Shown here one piece after another: positions 16,452 through 24,719 of a stretch of 64,000 bases of DNA (its first letter is position 1; every line of letters starts with the position of its first letter). Where the stretch lies: positions 4,836,001 to 4,900,000 of the forward strand of contig NZ_CP082301.1 in NCBI RefSeq assembly GCF_019880305.1, read 5' to 3'. Below the pieces are notes generated by a model. That model saw nothing but the letters and a program-made list of their open reading frames with translations, ran no database searches and had not been told where the DNA came from. The translations under genes were made by a program, and so were the position numbers. This stretch comes from Streptomyces decoyicus (GTDB lineage Bacteria > Actinomycetota > Actinomycetes > Streptomycetales > Streptomycetaceae).

Positions 16452-17444
16452 CTAGCTGGAGTGGTCTGGTCGGGTGGGTGGGGCGGACGCCTCCACGAGC
16501 ACCTCCCCGGCCGCCGTCCGCACGTACAGCACCGACCGCCCGGCCCTCCGCCGCTCCACCAGTCCCGCGCCCAGCAGCACCCGCAGATGCCGCCCCACCG
16601 ACCCCAGCCCCTGCCCGGTCACGGCGACCAGCTGGGTCGTACTCATGGGAGTCCCGAGCAGCATCAGCAATCCGGCCCGCGCGGTCCCGACGAGCGCCCC
16701 GAGCCCGGCCGGGACGGGCCGCCGGTCGTGGTCCTCGGCGAGCACCCCGAGACACGGGTAGACGACGGCGTACCGCTCCCGTCCCTCCCACGACACCCAC
16801 CCGGTCCTCGGCGTCACCGGCATGAACAGCAGCTCGGCCCCGGCGGCGATCTCCCGCGGCGGATACGCGTTCAGGTTGACCTGGAAGCGGCTGTCCCCGA
16901 GCCACCGCGTCCCCGGGCGCAGAGAGTCCAGCACGGCCGCCCAGCCGCCCCGGCCCACCCGCGCGGTCCGCGCGACCATGTCGGCCTCCAGGGCGCGCCG
17001 CCGACGCTCCCAGTACGGCCGTACGGTCTGTTCCCAGACGTACGTCAGGAGCACGGTCGCCCGCTCGGGCAGGTCGTCCCGCTCCAGGGCGCCGGGGAGC
17101 GGGCCCCGCAGGGACACGCGGAGGTCGGCGCGCGCCTTCGAGGCCCCGGCCGCCCGCACCCGGGCCACGCTGTCCTCGAAGCTCTCCCCGACGCACGAGG
17201 TGGGGCAGAAGAAGTCCGCGATCCAGGACGTGCCGAGCGCCGCCCGCACGAGCAGCGCGGTCACCGGGTCGGCCGCGAGGCGCGCGCGGTAGCCGGGCAG
17301 GTGCGCGCGCAGCCAGGCCGCCTCGCCCGGATGGGCACCGGTCCCCGCGTACAGCAGCTTCAGGCTCGCGAAGGTCTCGGCGAACGGCGAGAGCACGAAC
17401 CGGCTGTGGGCGAGGGTGTCGGTGTCGATCTGCCATAAGCCCAT
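16452..17444 (-). CDS. ArsR-like winged-helix regulator with large N-terminal domain
   Basis: 330 residues from ATG 17444 (MGLWQIDTDTL), preceded by GAAAGG. Residues 1-230 are a Streptomyces-type N-terminal domain (I recall it as DUF5937) and residues 240-310 a winged helix with TPMSTTQLVAVTGQGLGSVGRHLRVLLGAG. No ArsR metal-binding Cys pair is seen. It is divergent from an MFS exporter with only 67 bp between starts and an inverted repeat in the gap, so it probably represses both itself and the exporter. Confidence 0.82.
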   Translation of the reverse strand: MGLWQIDTDTLAHSRFVLSPFAETFASLKLLYAGTGAHPGEAAWLRAHLPGYRARLAADPVTALLVRAALGTSWIADFFCPTSCVGESFEDSVARVRAAGASKARADLRVSLRGPLPGALERDDLPERATVLLTYVWEQTVRPYWERRRRALEADMVARTARVGRGGWAAVLDSLRPGTRWLGDSRFQVNLNAYPPREIAAGAELLFMPVTPRTGWVSWEGRERYAVVYPCLGVLAEDHDRRPVPAGLGALVGTARAGLLMLLGTPMSTTQLVAVTGQGLGSVGRHLRVLLGAGLVERRRAGRSVLYVRTAAGEVLVEASAPPTRPDHSS

Positions 17445-17454
17445 GCGTACGACC

Positions 17455-17472
17455 TTTCGCGTGTCGGCGAAA
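17455..17472. promoter_or_regulatory. Candidate operator, inverted repeat
   Basis: TTTCGC and GCGAAA arms with a 6-bp spacer, located in the 67-bp divergent gap between the ArsR-like regulator and the MFS gene. Confidence 0.5.
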
Positions 17473-17511
17473 CAGTAAACACGGCCCCGGGCAGCTCCGA
17501 GACTCCGACGC

Positions 17512-18768
17512 ATGCGCAGCTACCGAAGCCTGTTCCGCACCCCGGAGTTCACCCCGTTCCTGCTCTCCTTCGCCGCCCACGCCGCGGCCCAGACGATCGG
17601 CGGCCTGGCCCTCGGCACGCTGGTCTTCCGGGCCACCGGCTCCCCGCTCCTGTCGGCGGTGAGCATGTTCGGCCCGCAGCTGGCGCAGTTGCTGGGAGCC
17701 ACGTTCCTGCTCTCGGGTGCCGACCGTCTGCCCCCGCGCGCGATCCTTTCCGGCCTCGCCCTCGCCTTCGCGGCCGGTACGGCGGTGCTGGCGCTGCCCG
17801 GCCTGCCGGTCGGGGCGGTCTTCGCCGTCGTACTGGCGCAGGGCCTGATCGCGTCCCTGGGCGGGGGAGTGCGCGCAGGGCTGCTGAACGAAATCCTGCC
17901 GAAAGACGGCTACGTCCTGGGCCGTTCCGTGTTCAACATGCTCTGGGGCCTGATGCAGGTGGCCGGTTTCGCGACGGGCGGCGCGCTGCTGGCGCTCCTG
18001 ACCCCGCGGACGTGCCTGCTCCTGGCGGCGGTGCTGTACGTGCTGTCGGCCCTCGGTACCCGCCTGGGCCTCACGGCCCGCCCGCCGCGCTCCTCCGGGC
18101 GCCCGTCCGTCTCGGCGACCTGGCACACCAACGCCCTCCTGTGGTCCTCGCGCCCCCGCCGCCTGACGTACCTGGGCCTGTGGATCCCCAACGGCCTGGT
18201 GGTCGGCTGCGATTCGCTCTTCGTCTCCTACGCTCCCGGGGCGGCCGGGACGCTGTTCGCGTGCGGGGCGCTGGGCATGTTCGTGGGCGATGTGACGGTG
18301 GGCCGCCTGGTACCGCCCGCGTGGCGCCCCCGCCTCGCGGTCCCGCTGCGCCTGCTGCTGGCGACGCCCTACCTGTTCTTCGTCCTCCAGCCGGGAGTGG
18401 CGCTGTCGGCCGTGGCCACCGCCCTCGCCTCCGTCGGCTACGGCGCGAGCCTGGTCCTCCAGGAACGCCTGATGTCCCTCACTCCCGACGACCTCGCGGG
18501 CCAGGCCCTCGGCCTGCACTTCGTCGGTATGTCCACCCTTCAGGGCGTCGGCGCGGCCCTGGCGGGCACGGTGGCCCAACTGACCTCCCCGGCCACGGCG
18601 ATGACGCTGCTGGCGGCCGCATCGGTCACCGTGACCCTGACCCTGGCGGCTCTGGGCAGGCACGAGGAACGACAACCGGCCGCCCCCGGTGCGCCTCCGG
18701 GCGTCCTGTCGGAACCCGCGGTCACGGACACGCCCCGGCGCGGCGCCCGACGCGAGGGGGCGCAGTAG
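17512..18768 (+). CDS. MFS exporter
   Basis: 418 residues with about twelve membrane segments. Typical of the MFS family found next to ArsR/DUF5937 regulators in Streptomyces: the N-terminus MRSYRSLFRTPEFTPFLLSF is followed by helices rich in Ala, Leu and Gly, with GGLALGTLVFRATGSPLL and a central cytoplasmic loop near residue 200. Probable proton-driven efflux of a small molecule, with the substrate unknown. Its ATG lies 67 bp from the divergent regulator and no strong ribosome site is visible. Confidence 0.85.
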   Translation: MRSYRSLFRTPEFTPFLLSFAAHAAAQTIGGLALGTLVFRATGSPLLSAVSMFGPQLAQLLGATFLLSGADRLPPRAILSGLALAFAAGTAVLALPGLPVGAVFAVVLAQGLIASLGGGVRAGLLNEILPKDGYVLGRSVFNMLWGLMQVAGFATGGALLALLTPRTCLLLAAVLYVLSALGTRLGLTARPPRSSGRPSVSATWHTNALLWSSRPRRLTYLGLWIPNGLVVGCDSLFVSYAPGAAGTLFACGALGMFVGDVTVGRLVPPAWRPRLAVPLRLLLATPYLFFVLQPGVALSAVATALASVGYGASLVLQERLMSLTPDDLAGQALGLHFVGMSTLQGVGAALAGTVAQLTSPATAMTLLAAASVTVTLTLAALGRHEERQPAAPGAPPGVLSEPAVTDTPRRGARREGAQ

Positions 18769-18840
18769 CCCACCGCCTCGACCAGGGCACCGCGTGATCC
18801 TCGGCCGGTACGTCTCCCCCCTCGTCGAGTCGGGGCAGAG

Positions 18841-19719
18841 CTACCCGGCCCCCTCGGCAGGCGCCCGGGTGCCGATGACGATCGTGGCGTAGAGCTCGTC
18901 GGAGTCGGCCACCCGGGGCAGCAGCCCGTTGCGGGTGAAGGCCTCGACGGCCTGCGGTGCCTGGCGTTCGCTCGTCTCGACCAGCAGATGGCCCCCTGGT
19001 GCGAGCCATTGCAGGGCGGCCGCGGTCACCCGCCGCAGGACGTCGAGCCCGTCCGCGCCGCCGTCGAGCGCCACCAGTGGCTCGTACTCGCGGGCCTCGG
19101 GCGGCAGCAGCCCGACCTCTTCGCTCGGTACGTAGGGCACGTTGGCCACCAGGATGTCGATACGGCCCCGGAGACGGGCGGGAAGCGCATCGAAGAGATC
19201 GCCCTCGTGGACCTCGCCGCCGGCGGGGGTGATGTTGCGGCGGGCGCAGCGCACCGCGGCGGGTTCGATATCGGCGGCGTACAGCTCGACCCGGCCCAGG
19301 GCGGCGGCCAGTACGGTGCCCACCGCGCCGGATCCGCAGCACAGGTCGACGACCACGGGGGGCCGCCCGGTGCGCGCGGCGGTCCGGCGGCCGAGGCCGA
19401 CGGCCTGGCCCACGAGGAACTCGGTGCGGCGGCGCGGGACGAAGACCCCGGGATCGACGGTGATCCGCCGCCCGTAGAACTCCGCCCAGCCGACGACGTG
19501 TTCCAGGGGCAGGCCGAGGGTGCGCCGCTCCACCATGGCGGCGAGTTCGTCGGCCGTACGTGCGGTTGCGAGGAGCAGTTCCGCCTCGTCCTCGGCGAAG
19601 ACACAGCCGGCGGCGCGCAGCGTGGTGACGACGGCGGCGCGGGAGAGCGGTGCGGAAACGGGTGCCGGGAGAGGCGAGGAGAGGGCTGATGGGGGGAACG
19701 ACATCTGGGACGACGGCAT
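18841..19719 (-). CDS. HemK/PrmC-like class I SAM methyltransferase
   Basis: 292 residues from ATG 19719, which has CGAAAGG six bases upstream; the frame is open for 13 more codons. N-terminal helical part with LPLEHVVGWAEFYGRRITVDPGVFVPRRRTE as in glutamine methyltransferases, then SAM motif I VVDLCCGSGAVG near residue 125. The motif IV reads NVPY instead of the NPPY of true PrmC, and the protein is likely a paralogue rather than the release-factor enzyme. Target unknown. The NVPY change should weaken the usual substrate-amide contact less than loss of Asn would. Confidence 0.82.
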   Translation of the reverse strand: MPSSQMSFPPSALSSPLPAPVSAPLSRAAVVTTLRAAGCVFAEDEAELLLATARTADELAAMVERRTLGLPLEHVVGWAEFYGRRITVDPGVFVPRRRTEFLVGQAVGLGRRTAARTGRPPVVVDLCCGSGAVGTVLAAALGRVELYAADIEPAAVRCARRNITPAGGEVHEGDLFDALPARLRGRIDILVANVPYVPSEEVGLLPPEAREYEPLVALDGGADGLDVLRRVTAAALQWLAPGGHLLVETSERQAPQAVEAFTRNGLLPRVADSDELYATIVIGTRAPAEGAG

Positions 19720-20251
19720 GTGAGCCTTTCGGGGCGCCGAGGGCGCTTCCCGGGTCACGTGTGTCGGACGGCCACCTGCGTCGGGTGGACCGTACGGGCG
19801 TGAGCCGGGAGCGCCTGCCTGGTCTGGCGGGGAATCGGTCTCACCTCCTCGGTCGGTCCGCTACTGAGGGCGCAACATTACCTGACCTGGGCCGCGGCGC
19901 ACAGAGGGATGGGCGCGGGCACGGTGCTGTGCCCTGCCTTTGCGCGGCCTTCGTGGGGGCCGCGGATGCCGGTGAGCGCCCGCGTACCTGGCTCGCCCTG
20001 ACGTCCGCCGGCGGACCGAGGACGGGATGGCCGGCAGGGGCGGGACGACGGGCGAGGGTTCCAAGTGCCCGGCCCCCGCGCCCTGATGAGTCCTGTTGAC
20101 TTCGAGCGCACTCCAACTCATACCGTCCGGGACGGGGTTCCGGAACAGGCAGGCTCGCCGAGCGGGCGCCGGGAGCTCAGGGAGCAAGGAGGGATCGGGG
20201 TCCGTCCGCGATCCAGATCCGTCCGCCGTACGTCCAGGAGGTAGCAGCAGC
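19720..20251. other. Divergent intergenic region without a gene
   Basis: 532 bp between the methyltransferase (minus) and the aldo-keto reductase (plus). Both promoters must lie here. Short frames on either strand are Arg/Pro/Gly-rich and look like random GC-rich translation. The stretch near 19865-19885 is less G+C-rich. No convincing repeat or RNA structure was found. Confidence 0.5.
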
Positions 20252-21244
20252 ATGACCACGACGAACATTCCGACCCGTCACCTCGGCGAGCTGGTGGTTT
20301 CCGCGCAGGGGCTCGGCTGCATGGGGATGAGCCATGGCTACGGAGAGTCGGACGACGCGCAGTCGGTCGCCACCATCAACCGGGCGCTCGACCTCGGTGT
20401 CAGTCTGCTGGACACCTCCGATTTCTACGGGGCGGGGCACAACGAGGAGCTGATCGGCCGGGCCATCGCCGGCCGGCGGGACGAGGTGGTGCTGGCGACG
20501 AAGTTCGGGTTCGCCAACCGGCTCGGGCAGCCGACCGCGATCCGGGGTGATGCCGCCTACGTACGGGAGGCCTGCGACGCATCGCTGCGCCGGCTCGGGG
20601 TCGACCACATCGACCTCTACTACCAGCACCGCGTCGACCCCGACATACCGATCGAGGAGACCGTCGGAGCGATGGCCGAACTCGTCGCGGCGGGCAAGGT
20701 ACGGCACCTCGGGCTGTCCGAGGCGAGCGCGGCGACCCTCCGGCGGGCGCATGCGGTGCATCCGATCGCCGCGTTGCAGAGCGAGTGGTCGCTGTGGACC
20801 CGCGATCTGGAGCAGGAGATCGCGCCGGTGTGCCGGGAACTCGGCATCGGCCTGGTGCCGTTCTCGCCGCTCGGCCGGGGCTTCCTGACCGGGCGCTACA
20901 CCTCGGTGGAGGGCCTGCCGGAGTCCGATGTGCGCCGCAGCCAGCCGCGCTTCGCCGACGGCAACCTGGAGCAGAACCTGGCCATCGTGGACCGGCTCAA
21001 CGCACTCGCCGCCGAGAAGGGCGTCAGCGCCGGACAGCTCGCGCTGGCCTGGGTGCAGTACCGCGGGGACGACGTGGTGCCGATCCCGGGCACCCGCCGG
21101 GAGAAGTACCTGGAGGAGAACCTCGGGGCGCTCGCCGTCGAGCTGACCGCCGAAGAACTCGCCGCGATCGACGCCGCGGCACCGGCCGGCCGGATCGCCG
21201 GTACGCGGTACGACGAGTCCAGCATGGCGTTCGTCAACAGGTGA
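20252..21244 (+). CDS. Aldo-keto reductase
   Basis: 330 residues from ATG 20252, preceded by an AGGAGGT ribosome site nine bases away. A complete AKR barrel: GLGCMGMSHGYG at the N-terminus, then the catalytic tetrad as Asp in LLDTSDFYG, Tyr in the same motif, Lys in LATKFGF and His in YYQHRVD. NADPH-binding VVPIPGTRREKYLEENL is near residue 270. Resembles the YakC/AKR13 group. It reduces carbonyls, with the physiological substrate unknown. Monocistronic by position. Confidence 0.92.
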   Translation: MTTTNIPTRHLGELVVSAQGLGCMGMSHGYGESDDAQSVATINRALDLGVSLLDTSDFYGAGHNEELIGRAIAGRRDEVVLATKFGFANRLGQPTAIRGDAAYVREACDASLRRLGVDHIDLYYQHRVDPDIPIEETVGAMAELVAAGKVRHLGLSEASAATLRRAHAVHPIAALQSEWSLWTRDLEQEIAPVCRELGIGLVPFSPLGRGFLTGRYTSVEGLPESDVRRSQPRFADGNLEQNLAIVDRLNALAAEKGVSAGQLALAWVQYRGDDVVPIPGTRREKYLEENLGALAVELTAEELAAIDAAAPAGRIAGTRYDESSMAFVNR

Positions 21245-21330
21245 GAGACAGGTGAGAGACCGGTGGAGGGAGCGGAGGCCGGTGGCCGGTGGCGCCGGCG
21301 GGAGAACTGCGAGAGCCGGGAGGCGCTCGC

Positions 21331-21723
21331 TCACGCCGGCGGCATGGCCTCGTCCCGCGACATGACCTCGTAGAGGTTGTGGGAGTCGTCGCGGAAGAAC
21401 AGGCCGCGGGCGCACAGCGGATGATCGGTGCGGCCGTTGTCCGGCTCGGCGGGGTCGTTGCCGTAAGGGATGCCGGCGGCCTGGATGCGGGCGAAGATTC
21501 CGTCGAAGGTCTCGGGGTCGACGTCGAAGGCGAGGTGATGGCCTTCGGCGTCCGGCACGGTCATGAAGTCGAGGGTGAGCGTCTCGTTCACCCGGACCGG
21601 GGCGAAGTGCCCCAGGCGGCCGGCCGGCGGGAGTTCCGGCAGGTCCATGACCGAGGCGAAGAAGCGGGCGGCCGCGCGGTGGTCGGCGGCCGGGACGATG
21701 GTGTGGTTGAGGGTCACGGTCAT
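21331..21723 (-). CDS. VOC-family (glyoxalase/dioxygenase-like) protein
   Basis: 130 residues with one VOC module: LNHTIVPAADHRAAARFFASVMDL at the start, GHHLAFDVD in the middle, and FFRDDSHNLYEVMS at the end, supplying His and Glu of the usual metal site. The start ATG overlaps the stop of the upstream TetR gene (TGATG), so it is co-translated with its probable regulator. Likely a lyase, dioxygenase or resistance-type binding protein; substrate unknown. Confidence 0.85.
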   Translation of the reverse strand: MTVTLNHTIVPAADHRAAARFFASVMDLPELPPAGRLGHFAPVRVNETLTLDFMTVPDAEGHHLAFDVDPETFDGIFARIQAAGIPYGNDPAEPDNGRTDHPLCARGLFFRDDSHNLYEVMSRDEAMPPA

Positions 21724-22406
21724 CAGGTGCTCCCGGGGTGGTGGAGGGCGCCGTGCAGCAGGACGTCGATGAGTTCGTCCGGGGTGAGCGGGGCATCGGC
21801 CTCCGCCACCGGTGTCTGAAGTCGGGTGAAGAGCAGGCCCAGAAACGCGGAGGCGACCTTCTCGGGGCTCAGACGGAACGCGGCCCGGTCGGGTTCGATC
21901 AGCTCGACGACGGCATTGCGCAGAACGGTGACGGATTCGGCCCGGCCGTCCCGCGGAGGCCCGTCACCCTCCCGCCGCGGTCCGTCGCCGTCCCGCGGAG
22001 GCCCGTCGCCGTCCCGGGGGCCGGCCCCGGGCTCGCGGCCGCGGCGGTGTCCGGAGGCGTGGAGGGCTCCGACGACGGTGCCCAGGCGTTCCAGGTGGGC
22101 GCGCAGCGCCTCGGCGGCTTCGGTCAGCCGCACGGCGAGCGGCTCGTCCAGGGAGATCGAGGCGAGCTCGCGCAGGACGTGGTCCGTGCCGACGGCCTCG
22201 GCGACACAGGCGTCCAGCAGCTCGTCCTTGTCCTTGAAGGCCCGGAAGATCGTGGCCTCGCCGATCCCGGCGGCGCGGGCGATCTGGCTGGTGGTGACAG
22301 CCGCGCCGTACTCCGCCACGAGCGGCAGCGCAACGGCCACGATCATGGCGCGGCGCTCCTCGACGCTCATGCCGGGGGCACGACGGCGGGAGGGTGGTGG
22401 TGTCAT
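21723..22406 (-). CDS. TetR-family regulator
   Basis: 227 residues from ATG 22406. N-terminal HTH: RRAMIVAVALPLVAEYGAAVTTSQIARAAGIGEATIFRAFKDKDELLDA at residues 17-65. The ligand domain is interrupted near residues 126-152 by a heptad-type insertion RDGDGPP repeated about four times, coming from a 21-bp DNA tandem repeat. There is no ribosome site and a perfect palindrome sits 12 bp upstream, so the mRNA may be leaderless and self-repressed. Regulates itself and the overlapping VOC gene by inference. Confidence 0.9.
   Translation of the reverse strand: MTPPPSRRRAPGMSVEERRAMIVAVALPLVAEYGAAVTTSQIARAAGIGEATIFRAFKDKDELLDACVAEAVGTDHVLRELASISLDEPLAVRLTEAAEALRAHLERLGTVVGALHASGHRRGREPGAGPRDGDGPPRDGDGPRREGDGPPRDGRAESVTVLRNAVVELIEPDRAAFRLSPEKVASAFLGLLFTRLQTPVAEADAPLTPDELIDVLLHGALHHPGST
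21948..22031. repeat. 21-bp tandem repeat inside the TetR gene
   Basis: About four copies with a 21-bp period, in frame, encoding repeated RDGDGPP-like heptads on the minus strand. The repeated block GTCCCGCGGAGGC recurs at 21948 and 21990, with diverged copies at 21969 and 22011. Confidence 0.75.
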
Positions 22407-22417
22407 GGCGCCATGCT

Positions 22418-22439
22418 ACGGAGTGAGTACTCACTCCGT
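22418..22439. promoter_or_regulatory. Perfect 22-bp palindromic operator of the TetR unit
   Basis: Arms ACGGAGTGAGT and ACTCACTCCGT meet without a spacer. It lies 12 bp upstream of the TetR start codon, overlapping where the transcription start and -10 element should be. Confidence 0.88.
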
Positions 22440-22549
22440 CAATGGATGGGCACGTCCGTCCCCCGCTCCTTAGACTTCTTGCAGCGCGACAAGGCCGGTG
22501 CCGACGGCCGCCGTTCAGGGCCGTCGCCCGTACGGAAGGACGGCGCGCC

Positions 22550-22960
22550 ATGGACTGGAAGCTCGAACTGGTGCCGATCCCGGTGGCCGATGTGGAACGG
22601 GCGAAGCACTTCTACAGCGAGCAGATGGGCTTTGCCGTCGATCACGACATGTGCGTCGGCGACGAGGTGCGCATCGTGCAGCTGACACCGCCGGGATCGG
22701 GCTGCTCGATCGTCATCGGTGCGGGCGACGGTGTCACGGAGGTGCGGCCCGGTTCGGTGCAGGGGCTCCAGCTGGTGGTCCCCGACATCGCCGCGGCCCG
22801 CGCGCAATTGGTCGCACGCGGGGTGGACGCCGGCCCCGTCCAGCATGTCGAGAACGGGGCGATGGCCGACGGCCCCGGCGGGGCGTGGAACTCGTTCGTC
22901 TACTTCAGCGACCCCGACGGCAATGGCTGGGCGCTACAGGAACGGCCCCCGGAGGACTGA
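22550..22960 (+). CDS. VOC-family protein
   Basis: 136 residues from ATG 22550, with GGAAGGA upstream. A glyoxalase-like fold: KLELVPIPVADVERAKHFYSEQ at the start, FVYFSDPDGNGWALQERP at the end with the C-terminal Glu position. The start region of the frame is open further but Arg-rich and not conserved. Related proteins bind bleomycin-type drugs or act as lyases. It diverges from the TetR-VOC pair across the 22-bp palindrome, about 110 bp away, so it could belong to the same regulon. Confidence 0.82.
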   Translation: MDWKLELVPIPVADVERAKHFYSEQMGFAVDHDMCVGDEVRIVQLTPPGSGCSIVIGAGDGVTEVRPGSVQGLQLVVPDIAAARAQLVARGVDAGPVQHVENGAMADGPGGAWNSFVYFSDPDGNGWALQERPPED

Positions 22961-22993
22961 GGAATGGGGGCTGCCGGCTCCTAGGGTCGGCGG

Positions 22994-23244
22994 ATGACGA
23001 CGGTTCAGGAAGATTTCTGCGGACCTTTCATGCCGCGCATCCCGCGGTGACCGTGCAGGCGATGGCCCATGGGCGGGCCGAGGGCGCCCGCTCCAGTTAC
23101 GAGATCCTGCGGGACCGGGTGGCGGCGTGCGGCCGGGTGCTGGATCTCGGCTGCGGCCGGGCCGCCCCGTCAGCGCACAGCGCCCGACCCGGCGGAGGCC
23201 GCGGCAGTGAGGCCGCGCCGCCGAGCCGGGCCGGGCGCCGGTGA
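22994..23244 (+). pseudogene. Remnant of a SAM-dependent methyltransferase
   Basis: ATG 22994 starts MTTVQEDF and then goes out of frame, ending after about 18 codons. The adjacent frame from about base 23014 reads FLRTFHAAHPAVT, then SSYEILRDRVAACGRVLDLGCG, i.e. the N-terminus and motif I of a class I methyltransferase. After the motif the similarity stops and the frame ends at 23244 in low-complexity Arg/Gly/Pro. So one frameshift plus a large internal or 3' deletion has destroyed the gene. A TAGGGT hexamer six bases before the ATG may be the relic of a leaderless promoter. Confidence 0.72.
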
Positions 23245-23262
23245 CCGGGCAGATGGGATGGA

Positions 23263-23829
23263 TCAGCCGCCGTACGGACGGGCCGCGCGGGCCTCGCGGA
23301 GGGTCACCGCCCACCAGGTCAGCTGGTGGAGCAGGGTGTCGGCGGCCTGGGTGGCGCGGGCCGGGTCGTGCAGCCGGCCCGCGTCGTCGAAGAGGTTGCC
23401 CGAGAGCGTGAAGCTCACGGTTTCGCGCACCGTGGTGGCGTGCAACTCGGCGAAGACCAGCCGTAGTTGTTCCACGGCGCGCAGGCCGCCGGAGATCCCG
23501 CCGTATGAGACGAAGCCGACCGGCTTGGCCTGCCACTGGCGGTGCAGCAGGTCGATGGCGTGCTTGAGCGGGGCCGGGAACGAGTGGTTGTACTCCGGGG
23601 TGATCACGACGAATGCGTCCGCCTCGTCGACGCGCTTGGCGAAGGACTCGTACTCCTCGCTGCCGTAACGCAGTTCGTAGGGGCGGACGGTGTCGAGGTC
23701 GATGACGTCCACGTCGATGTGTGCGTGGGTTTCGGCGTGCCGGGTGAACCAGTTCGCGATGACGGGCGCGAACCGACCCTCCCGGGTGCTGCCGATGATC
23801 ACTGCGAGGCGGTAGGGGTGCTCGGACAT
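23263..23829 (-). CDS. NADPH-dependent FMN reductase, predicted SoxR regulon member
   Basis: 188 residues from ATG 23829 (MSEHPYRL), with GAAGGG upstream; a GTG at 23853 is in frame. Flavodoxin-like FMN_red fold: AVIIGSTREGRFAP phosphate-binding loop at residues 7-20, ITPEYNHSFPAPLKHAID near residue 78, and SYGGISGG near residue 105. Reduces FMN or quinones with NADPH. A perfect SoxR box lies between a -35 and -10 spaced 19 bp apart just upstream. From memory, a reductase of this kind is among the few SoxR targets in S. coelicolor, so induction by redox-active compounds is expected. Confidence 0.88.
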   Translation of the reverse strand: MSEHPYRLAVIIGSTREGRFAPVIANWFTRHAETHAHIDVDVIDLDTVRPYELRYGSEEYESFAKRVDEADAFVVITPEYNHSFPAPLKHAIDLLHRQWQAKPVGFVSYGGISGGLRAVEQLRLVFAELHATTVRETVSFTLSGNLFDDAGRLHDPARATQAADTLLHQLTWWAVTLREARAARPYGG

Positions 23830-23889
23830 GCGGGGCCCTTCGTGGTGGGACACGTGAGTCGGTGCACGGCGGGGTGCCGTCGGGACTCG

Positions 23890-23920
23890 ACGCTAGGACC
23901 TCAAGCGAGCTTGAGGTCAA
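23890..23920 (-). promoter_or_regulatory. SoxR-type promoter: SoxR box between -35 and -10
   Basis: On the minus strand a -35 TTGACC (23915-23920) and a -10 TAGCGT (23890-23895) are 19 bp apart, the long spacing of MerR-family promoters. The spacer carries CCTCAAG-N4-CTTGAGG (23899-23916), matching the SoxR consensus. It drives the FMN reductase gene, whose start is about 60 bp downstream. Confidence 0.9.
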
Positions 23921-24071
23921 GCGTGCCGGGTGCCCTGCCTGGGGCCGTGGGGTGCCATGCCGCGGGCCTTTCCTGCGGACGGCCCGGCGGGGTCTCGCCC
24001 CACCGGGCCGTCGGCCGGGGTCTTGCCTGCCGGGCCGTCTATCGGGCCGTCCGCCGGGGTATCGCCTGTCC

Positions 24072-24119
24072 GGCCGTCGGCCGGGCCGTCTGCCGGGCCG
24101 TCTGCCGGGCCGTCTGCCG
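24072..24119. repeat. 12-bp tandem repeat array
   Basis: Four consecutive copies of a 12-bp unit GGCCGTCTGCCG (the first with one change). Diverged copies of the GGGCCGTC motif continue leftwards to about 23995. It fills the gap between the ankyrin gene's 3' end and the SoxR promoter. Confidence 0.8.
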
Positions 24120-24133
24120 TGCCGCCCGAGTGG

Positions 24134-24565
24134 TCACTCCGACCCGAACTGCTTCAGCAGCTCCGTCTTCTCGAACATCCGGGCCGTCTCGATCGCGGAG
24201 GGGGTGCCCGCCGACGGGTCCGCGCCGTGTGCCACCAGGACCTTGATGACCTCGTCCTCGGCCTTGAAGACCGCCCCGGCGAGCGGGGTCTGGCCACGGT
24301 CGTTGGGTCGGTCGGCGTCGGCACCGCGCTGCAACAGGGCCTCCACGGTGGCGGGGTGGCCGTGGTACGCCGCCAGCATCACGAGCGAGTCGCCCTTGTC
24401 GTTCGTCAGGTTGGCGGGGACGCCCGCGTCCACGTACGCGGCGACGGTGTCGGTGTCGCCGTGCCGTGCGAGGTCGAACACCTTCGCCGCGAGCTGCAGC
24501 ACCTCGGGGTCGTGCGCGTGCTCGATCGCCTCGGGCCCCTGCGGCTCGGGATTCGCGTCGCTCAT
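24134..24565 (-). CDS. Small ankyrin-repeat protein
   Basis: 143 residues from ATG 24565, with AGGAGG ten bases upstream. After a 25-residue acidic N-terminus come about three ankyrin repeats: DTDTVAAYVDAGVPANLTNDKG, DSLVMLAAYHGHPATVEALLQRGADADRPNDRGQTPL and EVIKVLVAHGADPSAGTPSAIETAR. No signal or enzyme domain. Ankyrin proteins mediate protein contacts; bacterial examples next to catalases modulate them, but no such neighbour is here. It appears monocistronic. Confidence 0.88.
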   Translation of the reverse strand: MSDANPEPQGPEAIEHAHDPEVLQLAAKVFDLARHGDTDTVAAYVDAGVPANLTNDKGDSLVMLAAYHGHPATVEALLQRGADADRPNDRGQTPLAGAVFKAEDEVIKVLVAHGADPSAGTPSAIETARMFEKTELLKQFGSE

Positions 24566-24719
24566 GGTCGCCGGCCTCCTGCTGTCGTGGGTGGGTGCGT
24601 GCGTGCACTGTGTCATCGCCACCTTATGCAGGCCGGCGGGCACGAGTGCCGGTGCCGGCCGTGGCGATGTGGTCGTTGTGGCCGCCCCTACCCGCTGCAC
24701 GCTGCCACAGCCGCACCCG

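Noticed and set aside
22442..22549. Upstream extension of the VOC gene at 22550
   Set aside because: The extra codons are Arg/Leu-rich and unconserved; a good ribosome site precedes ATG 22550.
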